DNA from: DAOUAE01 sp034433795
GTDB taxonomy: Bacteria; Chloroflexota; UBA6077; FW602-bin22; DAOUAE01
DNA: 64,000 nt
Assembly: GCA_034433795.1 (NCBI GenBank)
Contig: DAOUAE010000096.1
Span: 20,553-84,552 of the forward strand
Reading direction: 5' to 3'
The position numbers were made by a program, and so were the translations under genes. Positions 26,587 to 35,019 of this stretch are shown piece by piece. Positions within the stretch are counted from its first letter, which is position 1. Every line of letters starts with the position of its first letter. Under the pieces are notes generated by a model that made no database searches, was not told the origin of the DNA, and saw only the letters and a program-made list of their open reading frames with translations.

Positions 26587-27933
26587 GTGGCCCAGCGGCT
26601 GGGGCTGCTGCCCGCCGAGGTCGCGCCGGCGGCGCTGCCGGACCTGCCCTTCCGGGTCCGGGCTCGCGCGCTGAGTGGCACCCCCATTGTGGAGATTCAG
26701 GTGGAGAGCGCCGACCGGACGCTGGCCTTCCGGGCCGCCGAGACTCTGACGGCCGTGCTCGTGGAGGGCACCCGCCAGCGGCAGGCGCAGCGGTTTGCCG
26801 CCGTCCGCGAGCGCCTGGAGGAGCAGATCGCTAGTCTCCAGGCGGAGGTGGCGACGCTGCGGGCGCGGCCGGGGCTGACCCCGACGGAGACGGAGCAGCT
26901 CACCCGGCTGCAGACGGCCCTGGCGCAGCTGCAGGCCAGTGAGGCCACCCTCCGGCTGGCCGAGGCCCAGATGACGGATCTTTTGACTGTGCTGGAGCCC
27001 GCCCGGCTGCCGCTCCGGCCGGCCTGGCCCAGTCTGCCGGTGGCCGCTGGACTGGGGGCGGTCCTGGGGCTGGCGCTGGGGGGTGTGGGGATCATCCTGG
27101 CCGACCAGCTGGACCGGCGGCTGCGGACCCCGGAGGCGGCCGAGCAGGTGCTGGGGCTGCCGGTGCTGGCGACGCTGGTGCGGGTGGCGGATCCGGCGAC
27201 CCCGCCCTGGGATCTGACCGGGCCCAACGGCGAGGCCTTCCGGCTCCTGCGGACGAATCTGCGGTTCGCCAGCGGGGGCCGGCCGGTGCCGGTGCTGACC
27301 GTCACCAGCAGTCAAGCCGAGGAGGGGAAGTCGACCGTGGTCCTGGGGCTGGCGGGGGCGCTGGCGCTGCTGGGCCAGCGGGTGGTGGTGGTGGATGCCG
27401 ACTTGCGGCGCCCGGTGCTGCACCGGGTGCTGGCGCAGCCCCGGGCGCCGGGGCTGGCGGACTGTCTGGCCAACCCGGACCTCGACCCGGTGGCCCTGCT
27501 CCAGGCGGTGCCGGTGGCGGGCCCGGGGAGTCTTCAGGTGCTGCTGGCGGGGACGCCGCCGCCCAATCCCGGGGAGCTTCTGGCCTCGGCGCGGCTGGAG
27601 GCGGTGCTGACGCGGCTCCAGACCGGGGCGGACCAGGTGTTGGTCGACAGCCCGCCGGTGGCGGCGGGAGCCGATGCGCTGCTGCTGGCCAGCCGCAGCG
27701 CCGGGGTGCTGGTGGTGGTGGACGCCGGGGCGACCGACCGGCGCTGGGCCCAGGGGGTGGTGCGGCAGTTGCGCGAGCGCCAGGTCCCGCTCCTGGGGCT
27801 GGTGGTCAACAACCTGACGGCCGGCCCCGCCGACTACTACTATTACTACCGCTCGTATACCGACGGCCGGGCCTCCCCCCGCCCAGATGGTCGCGGGCTG
27901 CTGGGCTGGGTGCGCCAGCTGCGCCGGCGCTGA
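26587..27933 (+). CDS. BY-kinase (tyrosine autokinase) with the rest of the Wzz domain
   Basis: The downstream 448-codon frame holds the coiled periplasmic part of Wzz (AVRERLEEQIASLQAEVATL), the second membrane helix (SLPVAAGLGAVLGLALGGVG) and a bacterial tyrosine kinase. Kinase motifs are Walker A SSQAEEGKSTV, Walker A' VVVVDADLRRPVL and Walker B QVLVDSPP. The C-terminal tyrosine cluster YYYYYRSY is the expected autophosphorylation tail. BY-kinases phosphorylate themselves and control polysaccharide polymerisation. If the G11 tract is real, this part could be made only by re-initiation at the GTG at 26587 or by slippage. Confidence 0.85.
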   Translation: MAQRLGLLPAEVAPAALPDLPFRVRARALSGTPIVEIQVESADRTLAFRAAETLTAVLVEGTRQRQAQRFAAVRERLEEQIASLQAEVATLRARPGLTPTETEQLTRLQTALAQLQASEATLRLAEAQMTDLLTVLEPARLPLRPAWPSLPVAAGLGAVLGLALGGVGIILADQLDRRLRTPEAAEQVLGLPVLATLVRVADPATPPWDLTGPNGEAFRLLRTNLRFASGGRPVPVLTVTSSQAEEGKSTVVLGLAGALALLGQRVVVVDADLRRPVLHRVLAQPRAPGLADCLANPDLDPVALLQAVPVAGPGSLQVLLAGTPPPNPGELLASARLEAVLTRLQTGADQVLVDSPPVAAGADALLLASRSAGVLVVVDAGATDRRWAQGVVRQLRERQVPLLGLVVNNLTAGPADYYYYYRSYTDGRASPRPDGRGLLGWVRQLRRR

Positions 27934-28018
27934 GCGTGTCCTCCGTCGGCGGCGATGGGGTAGAGGGGGCGACCGCACCGGACCGTCACGCGCGGCGGGG
28001 ATAACGGGGGAGGCTGGC

Positions 28019-28306
28019 GTGCAGAGGGGCGGCAGACGGTATCTGCCGATCTTTCGGCGCTGGGTGCGGCTGAGCAGGCGCCTGGCGCCGGTCGAGCGGG
28101 TGCTGGTGCTGGGAGGGCTGGCGGCGGCGGTGGTGCGCCTTCTGGCGGAGACCCACGGGGCGGTCGTGGTGGGTCGGCATCGGGAGCGCATTGTGGCCAT
28201 CCTGGCCCGGGCGGCGGTTGAGGAGCTGCGGCGTGAGGCGGCCGAGGGCGGCGAGACAAGAGAGTGCGCCGTAGAGGCTAGCGCGCCGGTGGCGCCAGAA
28301 GGCTGA
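28019..28306 (+). CDS. Small hypothetical protein
   Basis: A possible 95-residue protein starting at GTG 28019 with GGGGGAGG five bases upstream. It is Arg-rich, with one hydrophobic stretch (ERVLVLGGLAAAVVRLLAE, about 26-45) and an Ala/Glu-rich C-terminal helix. It lies 85 bp after the kinase gene on the same strand and converges on gyrB. I recognise no family. High G+C makes chance frames common, so it may not be real. Confidence 0.35.
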   Translation: MQRGGRRYLPIFRRWVRLSRRLAPVERVLVLGGLAAAVVRLLAETHGAVVVGRHRERIVAILARAAVEELRREAAEGGETRECAVEASAPVAPEG

Positions 28307-28446
28307 ATGACTGCTGTCCCACCGGCGCGCTGCGGGCTGGAGAGGCTCGGCGCGGGCTTTCGGCGTCGCCGGTCCAGCGGGCGCCAAGCCTGGCGCTCTG
28401 GCGTTGGGCGGGCGTCCCCGTCGACGCCGGCACGGACTGCGCGTGG

Positions 28447-30366
28447 TTAGACGTCCAGGTTGCGCACCTGGCGGGCGTGGGTCTGGATGAAGCGCCGGCG
28501 GGGCGGCACGTCGTCGCCCATCAGCATCTCGAACGTCTCGGCCGCCGCCAGCGCATCCTCGATGGTGACGCGCAGGATCGTCCGGCGGGCCGGGTCCATC
28601 GTTGTCTCCCACAGCTGCTCGGGGTTCATTTCGCCCAGGCCCTTGTAGCGCTGAATCGTCACCGGCTTGCCTTTGAGCTGGGCTAAGATCGCCTCTTTCT
28701 CAGCGTCGCTGTAGACGTAGTGGTGCTCCTTGCCGACCTGGATCCGGTAGAGCGGCGGCTGGGCGATGTAGAGGTGGCCGTGCTCGATGAGCGGCTGCAT
28801 GTACCGGAAGAAGAAGGTCAGAAGCAGCGTGCGGATGTGGCTGCCGTCCACGTCGGCGTCGGTCATGATCACGATGCGGTGGTAGCGCAGTTTCTCAAGA
28901 TTCAGGTGGGCCCCGATCCCGCAGCCCAGGGCGGTGATGATGGCCCGGATCTCCTCGTGGGCCAGCATCTTGTCCTCGCGGGCCTTCTCGACATTGAGGA
29001 TCTTGCCCCGCAGCGGCAGCACCGCCTGGAAGCGGCGGTCGCGGCCCTGCTTGGCCGAGCCGCCGGCGGAATCGCCCTCGACGAGATACAGTTCGCAGCG
29101 GGCCGGGTCGCGCTCGGTGCAGTCGGCCAGTTTGCCGGGGAGGGTCAGCCCCTCCATGGCGCTCTTGCGGATGACCGTCTCGCGGGCCATCTGGGCGGCC
29201 TTGCGGGCCCGGGCGGCCGTCACGCACTTCTCGATGATCTTGCGGGCCTCGGCCGGGTTCTCCTCGAAGTACTGCCGCAGCCCCTCGCTGACCACGTTCT
29301 CGACCAGTGGGCGGACCTCGGCGTTGCCGAGCTTGGCCTTGGTCTGGCTCTCGAACTGCGGCTCGGGCAGTTTCACGCTGATAATGGCGGTCAGCCCCTC
29401 GCGGACGTCATCGCCGGTCAGGTTGGCCTCGTCCTCTTTCAGGAGGTTGTGCTTGCGGGCGTACTCGTTGAGCGTCCGGGTCAGGGCCGTGCGGAAGCCG
29501 GTCAGATGGGTGCCGCCATCGGTGGTGTTGATGTTGTTGGCGAAGCTGAAGACCGTTTCCGTGAAGGTGTCGTTGTACTGGATGGCCGCCTCAACCTGGA
29601 TGCCGTTGACCTGCTTTTCGATGTAGATTGGGCGGTGCAGGACCTGGCGGTGCTTGTTGAGGTGGCGGACGAACGAGAGGATACCGCCCTCGAAGTAGAA
29701 CGAGAGTTCGCGGTCGGTCCGCTCGTCGCGGAAGGTGATGGTCAGGCCCCGCGTGAGGTAGGCCATTTCGCGGAAGCGCTGGGCCAGGGTCTCGAAGTGG
29801 TAGTCCAGGGTCTCGAAGATCGTTCGGTCCGGCAGGAAGGTGGTGGTGGTGCCGGTGTGCTCGGCGGGACCGACCTCGGTGACCGGCATGGTCGGCTGAC
29901 CACGGCGGTACTCCTGTCGGTAGCGCCGGAGGACGCCGTCGCGGCTGAGGGGGACGGTCTCGACCCGCAGCCATTCGGAGAGGGCGTTGACGGCTGAGAC
30001 GCCGACGCCGTGCAGGCCCGAGGCGACCTTGTAGCCGCCGCCGCCGAACTTGCCGCCGGCGTGCAGCACCGTCATCACCGTCTCCAGGGCCGATTTGCCG
30101 GTCTTGGGGTGGATGCCCACCGGAATGCCCCGGCCGTTGTCGGAGACGGTCACGCTTTTATCCTTGTGGATGGTCACCACGATGTGGTCGCAGGCCCCGG
30201 CCAGGGCCTCGTCCACCGAGTTGTCCACCACCTCGAAGATCAGGTGGTGCAGCCCGCGGATATCGGTCGAGCCGATGTACATGCCGGGGCGGCGTCGAAC
30301 CGCCTCCAGCCCTTCCAGGACCTGAATGCTTTCAACACCGTATTCCAGTGGAGCCTCCGTGGCCAT
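28447..30366 (-). CDS. gyrB: DNA gyrase subunit B
   Basis: The 639-residue ATPase subunit of gyrase introduces negative supercoils with GyrA. GHKL motifs are EVVDNSVDEALAG, DNGRGIPVG and ASGLHGVGVSAVN. The Toprim metal sites are YLVEGDSAGGSAKQ and MTDADVDGSHIRTLLL. The end, PPRRRFIQTHA, is typical. The length matches Gram-positive-type GyrB without the gamma-proteobacterial insertion. It starts 6 bp after the membrane-protein gene and is probably co-transcribed with it. gyrA is not adjacent. Confidence 0.97.
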   Translation of the reverse strand: MATEAPLEYGVESIQVLEGLEAVRRRPGMYIGSTDIRGLHHLIFEVVDNSVDEALAGACDHIVVTIHKDKSVTVSDNGRGIPVGIHPKTGKSALETVMTVLHAGGKFGGGGYKVASGLHGVGVSAVNALSEWLRVETVPLSRDGVLRRYRQEYRRGQPTMPVTEVGPAEHTGTTTTFLPDRTIFETLDYHFETLAQRFREMAYLTRGLTITFRDERTDRELSFYFEGGILSFVRHLNKHRQVLHRPIYIEKQVNGIQVEAAIQYNDTFTETVFSFANNINTTDGGTHLTGFRTALTRTLNEYARKHNLLKEDEANLTGDDVREGLTAIISVKLPEPQFESQTKAKLGNAEVRPLVENVVSEGLRQYFEENPAEARKIIEKCVTAARARKAAQMARETVIRKSAMEGLTLPGKLADCTERDPARCELYLVEGDSAGGSAKQGRDRRFQAVLPLRGKILNVEKAREDKMLAHEEIRAIITALGCGIGAHLNLEKLRYHRIVIMTDADVDGSHIRTLLLTFFFRYMQPLIEHGHLYIAQPPLYRIQVGKEHHYVYSDAEKEAILAQLKGKPVTIQRYKGLGEMNPEQLWETTMDPARRTILRVTIEDALAAAETFEMLMGDDVPPRRRFIQTHARQVRNLDV

Positions 30367-30372
30367 ACGTCC

Positions 30373-31371
30373 CTATCCCAACCCCCGCAACGTCACCGGT
30401 GGAGCCTCGGTCTGCTGGAGGAGACGGGTGCGATAGAAGACCATGCTGCCCGCCGCCAGCCCGCTGGCGATATAGGCGTTGCCGACCACGCCGATGGCCA
30501 GCCCCCAGTTCTCCCGCGCCAGCGCCTGCCAGATAAGGTGCATGCCCGTCGAGATGAGGAAGATAAGGGCGATGAGCCCCAGGGCCGGCCAGAAGTTGCT
30601 CCCGACCACCCGGACGCTGTTGGCGACGGCCTGGAGCGGCCCGACCTCGCTGATCACCACCGCGTCCACCAGGAAAAAGAGGTAAATGAGCAGCCAGAGC
30701 AGTCCCACCTGGAAGAGCACCAGGAGCAGGACGCTCAGGAAGGCGCCGACCGCCGGGGCCAGCAGCTGCACCAGGCCGACCAGGAGCGAGGTCGGCAGCC
30801 CGACGGCCACGATCCCGCCGAAGAAGAGGCCGATGAACTCGAGCAGGCTGACCCAGTAGAGCCAGACCCGCCGACGGAGGAGCAGTGTCAGGTCGACCCG
30901 GCCATCGCGCACCTGCTGGGCGAGCAGGCCGAAGTAGAGGCAGCCGAGCCAGAGGCCGACGAGCTGACAGAGGATCGCCAGGCCGACGACCTCCCCCAAC
31001 CCGCGCAGCTGGTACTCGCCCAGAAGATGCCGGCCCGGCAGCCCGGCCACCGGCACGCCGGCCACCACCGCCACCAGCAGGCTCAGCAGATTGAACTCGC
31101 TGGCCCAGGCCCGGGCCAGGGTCAGCACCTGGGTGGCCTGGCCGGCCAGTGGCTCGCCCGCGCCCACCTGGCGGCTGTACCACCGGACGCTCTCCTCGTA
31201 GGCGGCCAGCAGCGGCTCGACCGCTGCCCGCACCGAGAGCCGGGGGCCCAGGATCAGCAGCAGGTCCAGTCCCACCGGGATGAGCAGGATCCAGGGGATG
31301 CGGTTGACCGCATCGAACCCGGCCTGGAGCGTATCGATCACACCCGGGACCGCTGACCGTCGTCCACTCAT
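30373..31371 (-). CDS. Multi-spanning membrane protein of unknown function
   Basis: The 332-residue protein has about seven hydrophobic segments, including WILLIPVGLDLLLILGP near 27, LLSLLVAVVAGVPVAGLPG near 96, FLSVLLLVLFQVGLLWLLIYLFFLV near 215 and ALGLIALIFLISTGMHLIW near 265. FFLVDAVVISEVGPLQAVANSVRVV resembles the loop after the central helices in YciC/GlpF-like DUF families, but I cannot assign one. It lies directly upstream of gyrB. An extended -10 TGCTAGAAT is just before it. Confidence 0.75.
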   Translation of the reverse strand: MSGRRSAVPGVIDTLQAGFDAVNRIPWILLIPVGLDLLLILGPRLSVRAAVEPLLAAYEESVRWYSRQVGAGEPLAGQATQVLTLARAWASEFNLLSLLVAVVAGVPVAGLPGRHLLGEYQLRGLGEVVGLAILCQLVGLWLGCLYFGLLAQQVRDGRVDLTLLLRRRVWLYWVSLLEFIGLFFGGIVAVGLPTSLLVGLVQLLAPAVGAFLSVLLLVLFQVGLLWLLIYLFFLVDAVVISEVGPLQAVANSVRVVGSNFWPALGLIALIFLISTGMHLIWQALARENWGLAIGVVGNAYIASGLAAGSMVFYRTRLLQQTEAPPVTLRGLG

Positions 31372-31380
31372 CGCAGGGGA

Positions 31381-31389
31381 ATTCTAGCA
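31381..31389 (-). promoter_or_regulatory. Extended -10 promoter upstream of the membrane protein-gyrB unit
   Basis: TGCTAGAAT on the minus strand, 10 bp before the ATG; a usable -35 is not visible. Confidence 0.4.
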
Positions 31390-31399
31390 CAAAGCCGCC

Positions 31400-32356
31400 T
31401 CAGCGCGCCCGGAAGACCACCGGCCGCTGGCTCTCGTCGGCCACGACCTTCTCCAGGGCCACCAGCCGCTCCAGATGGCCGTTCAGGGCGTAGGCCAGTT
31501 CGATGTCCACGCTCCGTGGCCATTCGCCCAGGCGCGGGCTGAGCAGGGTGATGATCTCCTGGAGGGTGCGCGGCCGCTCGCGCAGGACCTCCAGGACCAG
31601 GCGGTCGGCCAGTTCGACAAACTGCCGGCTCTCGGCCAGGAACTGACCGACCTCGGGGCCGCGGAAGACCGGCCAGTGGCAGCCGCAGAGCATGGCCGCG
31701 CCCAGGTTCTCCAGGTAGCGGATGGTCTGGAGATACTGGTCGACGTAGAGGTAGGTCGGGCAGAGGGCCGGACGTCCTTCGGTGTCGCGGTAGACGCTGC
31801 CCTGGACGGCGTCGCCGGTGAAGGCGATGCGGTGGCGGGTGTCGAAGAGGGTGAGGTGGCCGAACGAGTGGCCCGGCGTGTGGTGGATCTCCAGGAGCCA
31901 GTCGCGGCCCAGGCGCAGGATCTCGCCACCGCGCCAGGTGAGGTCCACCGGCTGGGGGGCGCCCAGCGTCGAACGGATCCAGGCCCGCGTCGCCTCATCG
32001 TAGGCGATCCCGTGTCGGGCGGCGTAATGGTTGTAGCGGAACTCCAGCATGCGCTCCGGGTCCTCGATGAGGAAGCGGTCGGCCTCGCCGCAGGAGAGGA
32101 GCACCCCCGGATGGGCGGCCTTGAGGGCGCTGTTGCCGCCGCAGTGGTCGAGGTCGCTGTGGGTGTTGATGACGAGGTCGATGTCGGTCGGACGCAGGCC
32201 GATCCGGTCCAGGTAGGGGAAGATCACGGCCTGGGGGTCGCTGGCGGTGCCGGTATCGAGCAGGACGGTGCGCTCCGGGCCGCGCAGCAGGTACAGGTAG
32301 AGTGGCCGGCCACCAACGACGCCGGTGATCCGGTGCACACCGGGGACGATCTCCAT
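31400..32356 (-). CDS. Metallo-beta-lactamase-fold hydrolase
   Basis: A 318-residue MBL-fold protein. The dinuclear metal motif is NTHSDLDHCGGN near residue 64, with further ligands in HHTPGHSFGHLTLFD, FTGDAVQG and LCGCHWPV. A C-terminal helical region (about 225-318) resembles the winged-helix-like tail of RNase Z/lactonase-like hydrolases, but no specific substrate is implied. The ATG follows AAAGGAG. It starts 36 bp after the TGA-containing peroxiredoxin gene on the same strand, so the two are probably one operon. Glyoxalase II or detoxification roles are possible. Confidence 0.85.
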   Translation of the reverse strand: MEIVPGVHRITGVVGGRPLYLYLLRGPERTVLLDTGTASDPQAVIFPYLDRIGLRPTDIDLVINTHSDLDHCGGNSALKAAHPGVLLSCGEADRFLIEDPERMLEFRYNHYAARHGIAYDEATRAWIRSTLGAPQPVDLTWRGGEILRLGRDWLLEIHHTPGHSFGHLTLFDTRHRIAFTGDAVQGSVYRDTEGRPALCPTYLYVDQYLQTIRYLENLGAAMLCGCHWPVFRGPEVGQFLAESRQFVELADRLVLEVLRERPRTLQEIITLLSPRLGEWPRSVDIELAYALNGHLERLVALEKVVADESQRPVVFRAR

Positions 32357-32392
32357 CGCGCTCCTTTCGCCAGCCCGCCGGTGGTTTGGGCG

Positions 32393-32884
32393 CTACGACC
32401 TGGTGCTGGCCAGGTCGCGCAGGGCGGCCAGCAGTTCTTCGAGATGGTAGACCTCGTCCTGACCGGGCGTCTCGGCCCAGACATAGCGGGCCGTCCGGTC
32501 GCGGTCGATCAGCCAGAGCGAGCGCCGCCCGACCTCGCGGAAGTTGTAGGGCGCCGGGATCGAGCGGACGATGTCGTAGGCCTTGATGAGATCGCGGTTG
32601 AAGTCGCTGACCAGCGGGAAGTTCAGATTGAGCTGGCGGGCCCACTCGCGCTGGGCGAAGGGGCTGTCCACGGTCAGCCCCAGGATCTGGGCTCCCATGG
32701 TGCGGATCTGGTCGGCTGTGTCCCGCAACCGGGACAGCTCGTTCCCTCAGCCGCCGGTGAAGGCCAGGCGGACCGTGCCGAGGACGACCGGTCCGCGGCT
32801 CAGCCAGTCGCTTAAGGTGATGAGACCGCCCTCGCTGCTGGGCAGGGTGAAGTCGGGCACGGGCTGACCGACAGGCAGTGCCAT
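32393..32884 (-). CDS. Peroxiredoxin (AhpE-like) with in-frame TGA, probable selenoprotein
   Basis: The frame encodes 163 residues if TGA at 32749-32747 is read as residue 46. Before it: PDFTLPSSEGGLITLSDWL and VVLGTVRLAFTGG; after it: GNELSRLRDTADQI, then FPLVSDFNRDLIKAYDIV and the usual C-terminal strands. The TGA sits exactly where AhpE-type peroxiredoxins have the peroxidatic cysteine (FTGxC, about residue 45), with the catalytic Thr three residues before. No other cysteine exists in the protein, so it would be a 1-Cys-type enzyme. A SECIS-like hairpin follows. The ATG at 32884 has AAAGGAGGG. It would reduce peroxides. The alternative is a nonsense mutation of a Cys codon or a sequencing error. 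Confidence 0.82.
32715..32738 (-). promoter_or_regulatory. SECIS-like hairpin downstream of the TGA codon
   Basis: On the coding strand, GCTGTCCCG pairs with CGGGA-CA-CAGC: a 5 bp upper stem, a GTTG loop, a 2-base bulge and a 4 bp lower stem. The apical loop begins 17 bases after TGA and starts with G, within the bacterial SECIS range of about 16-37 bases. Confidence 0.62.
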
Positions 32885-32938
32885 GAACCCTCCTTTGGGA
32901 GATAAGCGTGGGCGCCCGGTGGTCTCCGGGCTGAGGCC

Positions 32939-32967
32939 ATTGTACACGGCCGGCCGGACGCTGACAA
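32939..32967 (-). promoter_or_regulatory. Promoter of the peroxiredoxin-MBL unit
   Basis: Minus strand: TTGTCA (32967-32962), a 17 bp spacer and TACAAT (32944-32939), 55 bp before the ATG. An intact promoter argues against a dead gene. Confidence 0.68.
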
Positions 32968-33087
32968 TCAGGGCTGCCCCGCTATCACCGGGTCCAGACC
33001 GCAGTTTCGCCCGGACCGGGCGCGATCCCGGGTGGGGAAGCGACCGCCTCTGCCCGCGCCGGCGGATGGTGAATGGGGCCGGACGGC

Positions 33088-34044
33088 TCAGTCGGGCGGG
33101 GGCTCCTCCGGGGGCAGCCCCAGGGCCCGGAGCAGTTCGTCGGCGGCGTGGTGGGGGTCGGTCTGGCGGGCGGCCACCGCCTGGACCAGCGTCGTCCAGC
33201 GGTCGGGGGGCAGCGCCGCCTCCAGCCGCCGCCAGAGCCGGCGCTGGGCCAGCCGGCGGATGGTGCTGGCCGCCCGTCGCTCCTCGACCCGCGACCACTC
33301 GCCGCTGCGGAGAAGATGAGCGCGATGCTGGTCCAGCGCCGCCACCACCGCCTCGACGCCCTGGCCGGTGGTGGCCGTGGTCAGGAGGACCGGGGGCTCC
33401 CAGGGCCGGCGGGGCCCCAGGCGGAGCATCTGCCGCAGGATGGCCGCCGTCTGGGCGGCTCCCTCGCGATCGGCCTTGTTGACGACGAAGAGGTCGGCCA
33501 CCTCGAGGAGGCCGGCCTTGAGGGCCTGGATCTCATCGCCCAGACCGGGTGGCTCGACCACCAGGGTGGTGTGGACCAGATCGGCGACCTCGACCTGGTC
33601 CTGCCCGGCGCCGACAGTTTCGATCAGAATCCGCTCAAAGCCGGCGGCCGCCAGAGCGGTGAGGAAGTCGCCGACCACGTCGGCCAGGCCGCCCCGACCG
33701 CCCCGGGCGGCCAGACTGCGGACGAAGACGCCGGGGTCGCCGGTCAGATCGGTCATGCGGACCCGGTCGCCCAGGAGCGCCCCGCCGGTCAGCGGACTGG
33801 AGGGGTCGATGGCCACCACCGCCACCGTCTGCGGGCGCTGGCGGAGGGCGGCCACCAGGCGGGCGATAAGGGTGCTTTTGCCGGCGCCCGGGGGACCGGT
33901 GACGCCCACGGTGTGGGCCGGGCCGGCCAGTCGGTGGAGCGCGGCGCTGAGCCGGCGGGCCTCCGGCTCCTGGCGCTCGAGGAGGGTCAGGATGCGGGCC
34001 AGGGCGCGCCGGTCGCCCTGGCGGAGGCGGTCAACCAGTTCCAC
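33088..34044 (-). CDS. meaB: MeaB-type GTPase chaperone of methylmalonyl-CoA mutase
   Basis: The 318-residue G3E-family GTPase protects and loads B12 into methylmalonyl-CoA mutase. The P-loop is GVTGPPGAGKSTLIARL near residue 48, Walker B/IDPSSPLTGGALLGDR follows, then IETVGAGQDQVEVADLV and the guanine-specificity NKADREG. The C-terminal dimerisation arm (AASTIRRLAQRRLWRRLE) is present. GTG at 34044 overlaps the end of the B12-binding subunit gene by 14 bp, showing tight coupling. A longer frame runs inside that gene and is rejected. Confidence 0.93.
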   Translation of the reverse strand: MELVDRLRQGDRRALARILTLLERQEPEARRLSAALHRLAGPAHTVGVTGPPGAGKSTLIARLVAALRQRPQTVAVVAIDPSSPLTGGALLGDRVRMTDLTGDPGVFVRSLAARGGRGGLADVVGDFLTALAAAGFERILIETVGAGQDQVEVADLVHTTLVVEPPGLGDEIQALKAGLLEVADLFVVNKADREGAAQTAAILRQMLRLGPRRPWEPPVLLTTATTGQGVEAVVAALDQHRAHLLRSGEWSRVEERRAASTIRRLAQRRLWRRLEAALPPDRWTTLVQAVAARQTDPHHAADELLRALGLPPEEPPPD

Positions 34045-34453
34045 CGCTGGCCTGCCGGAGGGGAGCGTGCTGGCGGATGAAGTCGATGATGGTGGGCAGG
34101 GGCGTGCCGGGGCCGAAGACGGCGGCCACGCCGTGCTGTTGCAGGAGCGGAACATCGGTCTCCGGGATGATGCCGCCGACCACCACCAGGACATGGTCGA
34201 GGCCCCGGGCCCGCAGTTCGGCCATCACGCGGGGCACCAGTTCCAGGTGAGCGCCGGAGAGGATGCTCAGGCCCACCACATCAACGTCCTCCTGGGCGGC
34301 GGCCTCGGCGATCATCGCCGGGGTCTGACGGATGCCGGTGTAGATGACCTCCATCCCGGCGTCGCGCAGGGCCCGGGCGATCACTTTAGCACCCCGGTCG
34401 TGGCCGTCGAGGCCCGGCTTGGCGACCAGGACGCGAATGCGTCGCTCGCTCAT
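34031..34453 (-). CDS. B12-binding subunit of methylmalonyl-CoA mutase
   Basis: A 140-residue stand-alone cobalamin-binding domain. The signature RVLVAKPGLDGHDRGAKVIA holds the DxHxxG motif, whose histidine replaces the lower axial ligand of B12. SILSGAHLEL and VVVGGIIPETD are the other contact loops. It pairs with a separate catalytic subunit that is not in this window. Together with MeaB and the epimerase nearby it serves propionyl-CoA/methylmalonyl-CoA to succinyl-CoA conversion. The ATG at 34453 follows GGTGAG. Confidence 0.93.
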   Translation of the reverse strand: MSERRIRVLVAKPGLDGHDRGAKVIARALRDAGMEVIYTGIRQTPAMIAEAAAQEDVDVVGLSILSGAHLELVPRVMAELRARGLDHVLVVVGGIIPETDVPLLQQHGVAAVFGPGTPLPTIIDFIRQHAPLRQASGGTG

Positions 34454-34538
34454 CGTGCTCACCCGGTCGGCCTGGTGTCCGGAGTCCGCGCGCTGGGGCC
34501 AGGCTGATGGGGCACCCAGCCGGATGGACCCCCCAGGG

Positions 34539-34567
34539 ATCGTACCAGATGGTCAGGCGCTCAGCAA
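34539..34567 (-). promoter_or_regulatory. Promoter of the mutase subunit-meaB unit
   Basis: Minus strand: TTGCTG (34567-34562), a 17 bp spacer and TACGAT (34544-34539), about 85 bp before the ATG. Confidence 0.5.
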
Positions 34568-35019
34568 CCGGGTCCCACCCGCTCTCCCCTGCGCCCAACG
34601 AGGGCGGCCGTCGTCGGTCAGGAGCCGGGACAAAACACGCCCGCGACAGACAGAAGCGGTGGCCGCCGCTGCCCGAACAGGCGGCGTCTGAGGCGCATGT
34701 TCCCGGATCCGGGGGCCGTCGTGCCGATCGTTATCCTCGGTGAAACGCCGCTGGGTGACGCGCTCGAGGAGCCAGAGGGATGCTTGTCCGCTAGGGCCTC
34801 GACGGCGGGCCGGTCGGTATGGCCTTCCTGAGGGCGGTGGCCCGGGGTTCGTCCGGCCGGACGAATGGCGTGTGCCCCTGGAGACCGGTGCCACCGGGGC
34901 GCGCTCGTACGGGCGTCCGGCTGAGGCTGGTGGAAACAAGGGCTGGTCTTGAACGCGCAGCCCGGCCGCAGCACCGGCGCCGGAGAGCACGGAGGGCCAT
35001 CGCCGCGCCGGGCCGGTGC
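34568..35019. other. Non-coding stretch with a palindrome
   Basis: About 450 bp between the mutase subunit promoter and the epimerase gene. Several frames are open on both strands, but none has a family match, a good ribosome-binding site or consistent codon use. The only clear structure is an 18 bp perfect palindrome at 34848-34865 (TTCGTCCGG and its complement). It might be a decayed gene. Confidence 0.4.

Noticed and set aside
32747..32749. Treating the peroxiredoxin as two separate genes or a frameshift
   Set aside because: Both halves lie in the same frame and are separated only by TGA; no base needs to be added or removed.
34553..34990. A 145-codon minus-strand frame between the mutase subunit and epimerase
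   Set aside because: No motif, no good start, and competing frames on the other strand of equal quality.
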